From Methylobacterium hispanicum (GTDB lineage: Bacteria; Pseudomonadota; Alphaproteobacteria; Rhizobiales; Beijerinckiaceae), in contig NZ_BPQO01000028.1 in the NCBI RefSeq assembly GCF_022179285.1, forward strand, positions 27,600 to 91,599: a stretch of DNA of 64,000 nt. The letters run 5' to 3'. The first letter of the stretch is position 1; each line of letters starts with the position of its first letter. A program made the translations under genes and the position numbers. Under the pieces are notes generated by a model that was not told where the DNA came from, searched no databases, and saw only the letters and a list, made by a program, of their open reading frames with translations. This document shows, in pieces, positions 63,895-64,000 of the stretch.

Positions 63895-64000
63895 GAGCCT
63901 GTTTGAGGACGAAACCTCAGGCTGGATTGTTGAGGGCGTTGGCGGCCATGAGGCAGGCGACGCAGGCAAGACGGCCGGTCGCGACATCAAGGCGGCCGGC
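63895..64000 (-). mobile_element. Possible end of an IS5-family-like insertion sequence (partial)
   Basis: The sequence GAGCCTGTTTGAGGA at 63896-63910 resembles the terminal repeat of IS5-group elements. Just inside, on the minus strand, a frame that enters from the right edge ends at 63917 with the peptide ATGRLACVACLMAANALNN before the stop, possibly the last codons of a transposase. The element runs out of the window, so this cannot be confirmed. Confidence 0.45.

Overview
The window is a GC-rich stretch from what looks like an alphaproteobacterium of the Rhizobiales, with Methylobacterium/Methylorubrum the best guess from codon use, gene types and operator styles; no rRNA or tRNA is present to confirm this. 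It reads as an accessory region (genomic island, chromid or large plasmid): a phage-defence-type cluster at the left, then about 43 kb of heavy-metal genes in several separately regulated modules, with broken genes scattered among them and what looks like an insertion-sequence end at the right edge.

Region 1 (213-14889, minus strand): seven co-directional genes. In transcription order they are an Escherichia-type dGTPase, a small nucleotidyltransferase, a TerB_N/TerB/TerB_C membrane protein, a DUF2791/BrxD-like ATPase, an Lhr-like DExH helicase, an AddB-like PD-(D/E)XK nuclease and an AddA-like UvrD helicase-nuclease. The middle three match the Shango anti-phage system (SngA, SngB, SngC). Genes overlap or nearly touch except for one 235-bp gap. 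The dGTPase, nucleotidyltransferase and helicase-nuclease pair around a Shango core are the strongest candidate here for an undescribed larger system.

Region 2 (15334-20800): a small hypothetical gene, CcdA, an L,D-transpeptidase-like protein, then an lspA + Zn/Cd/Pb P-type ATPase pair divergent from a MerR-type regulator with a clear operator.

Region 3 (21187-32472, minus strand): copper/silver genes. These are a frameshifted membrane-protein remnant, a CopA-like ATPase with YHS and heavy-metal-binding domains, two DUF305 proteins, a 16-Cys copper storage protein, and a CusA/CusB-type efflux pair whose CusB gene carries a one-base frameshift. Two CueR-type promoters each lead into a decayed CopZ-like mini-gene.

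Region 4 (32547-35608): RcnA/RcnR nickel-cobalt efflux with its operator, a DUF1289 gene and a broken gene.

Region 5 (35742-41701): a MerR-controlled operon with overlapping genes. It encodes a cytoplasmic metallochaperone, a P1B-ATPase with a YPC instead of a CPC motif, a periplasmic metallochaperone, a CcdA-like protein with a Cys-Pro-Cys motif, another chaperone, an MFS exporter and a small gene that seems to start with CTG.

Region 6 (42217-49432): a mercury locus. MerR faces a streptogramin-lyase-like propeller gene, a HisI-like gene that reads in frame into merT, then merP, merA and a merB-like remnant. A flavin disulfide reductase lies beside it. Two copies of the MerR operator split the locus into two promoters.

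Region 7 (49485-58331): mogA, then a nine-gene thiol/metal operon (two DsbA-like proteins, a P1B-ATPase with a CSC motif, TlpA, an unknown secreted protein, a MacB-type ABC permease and ATPase, CcdA) closed by a CmtR-like ArsR sensor whose cysteine spacing matches the Cd/Pb sensor CmtR.

Region 8 (58495-64000): two metallophosphoesterases, a ParA-like protein without a P-loop, a divergent XRE-type gene, a small His/Cys-containing exported protein, and an apparent transposase end.
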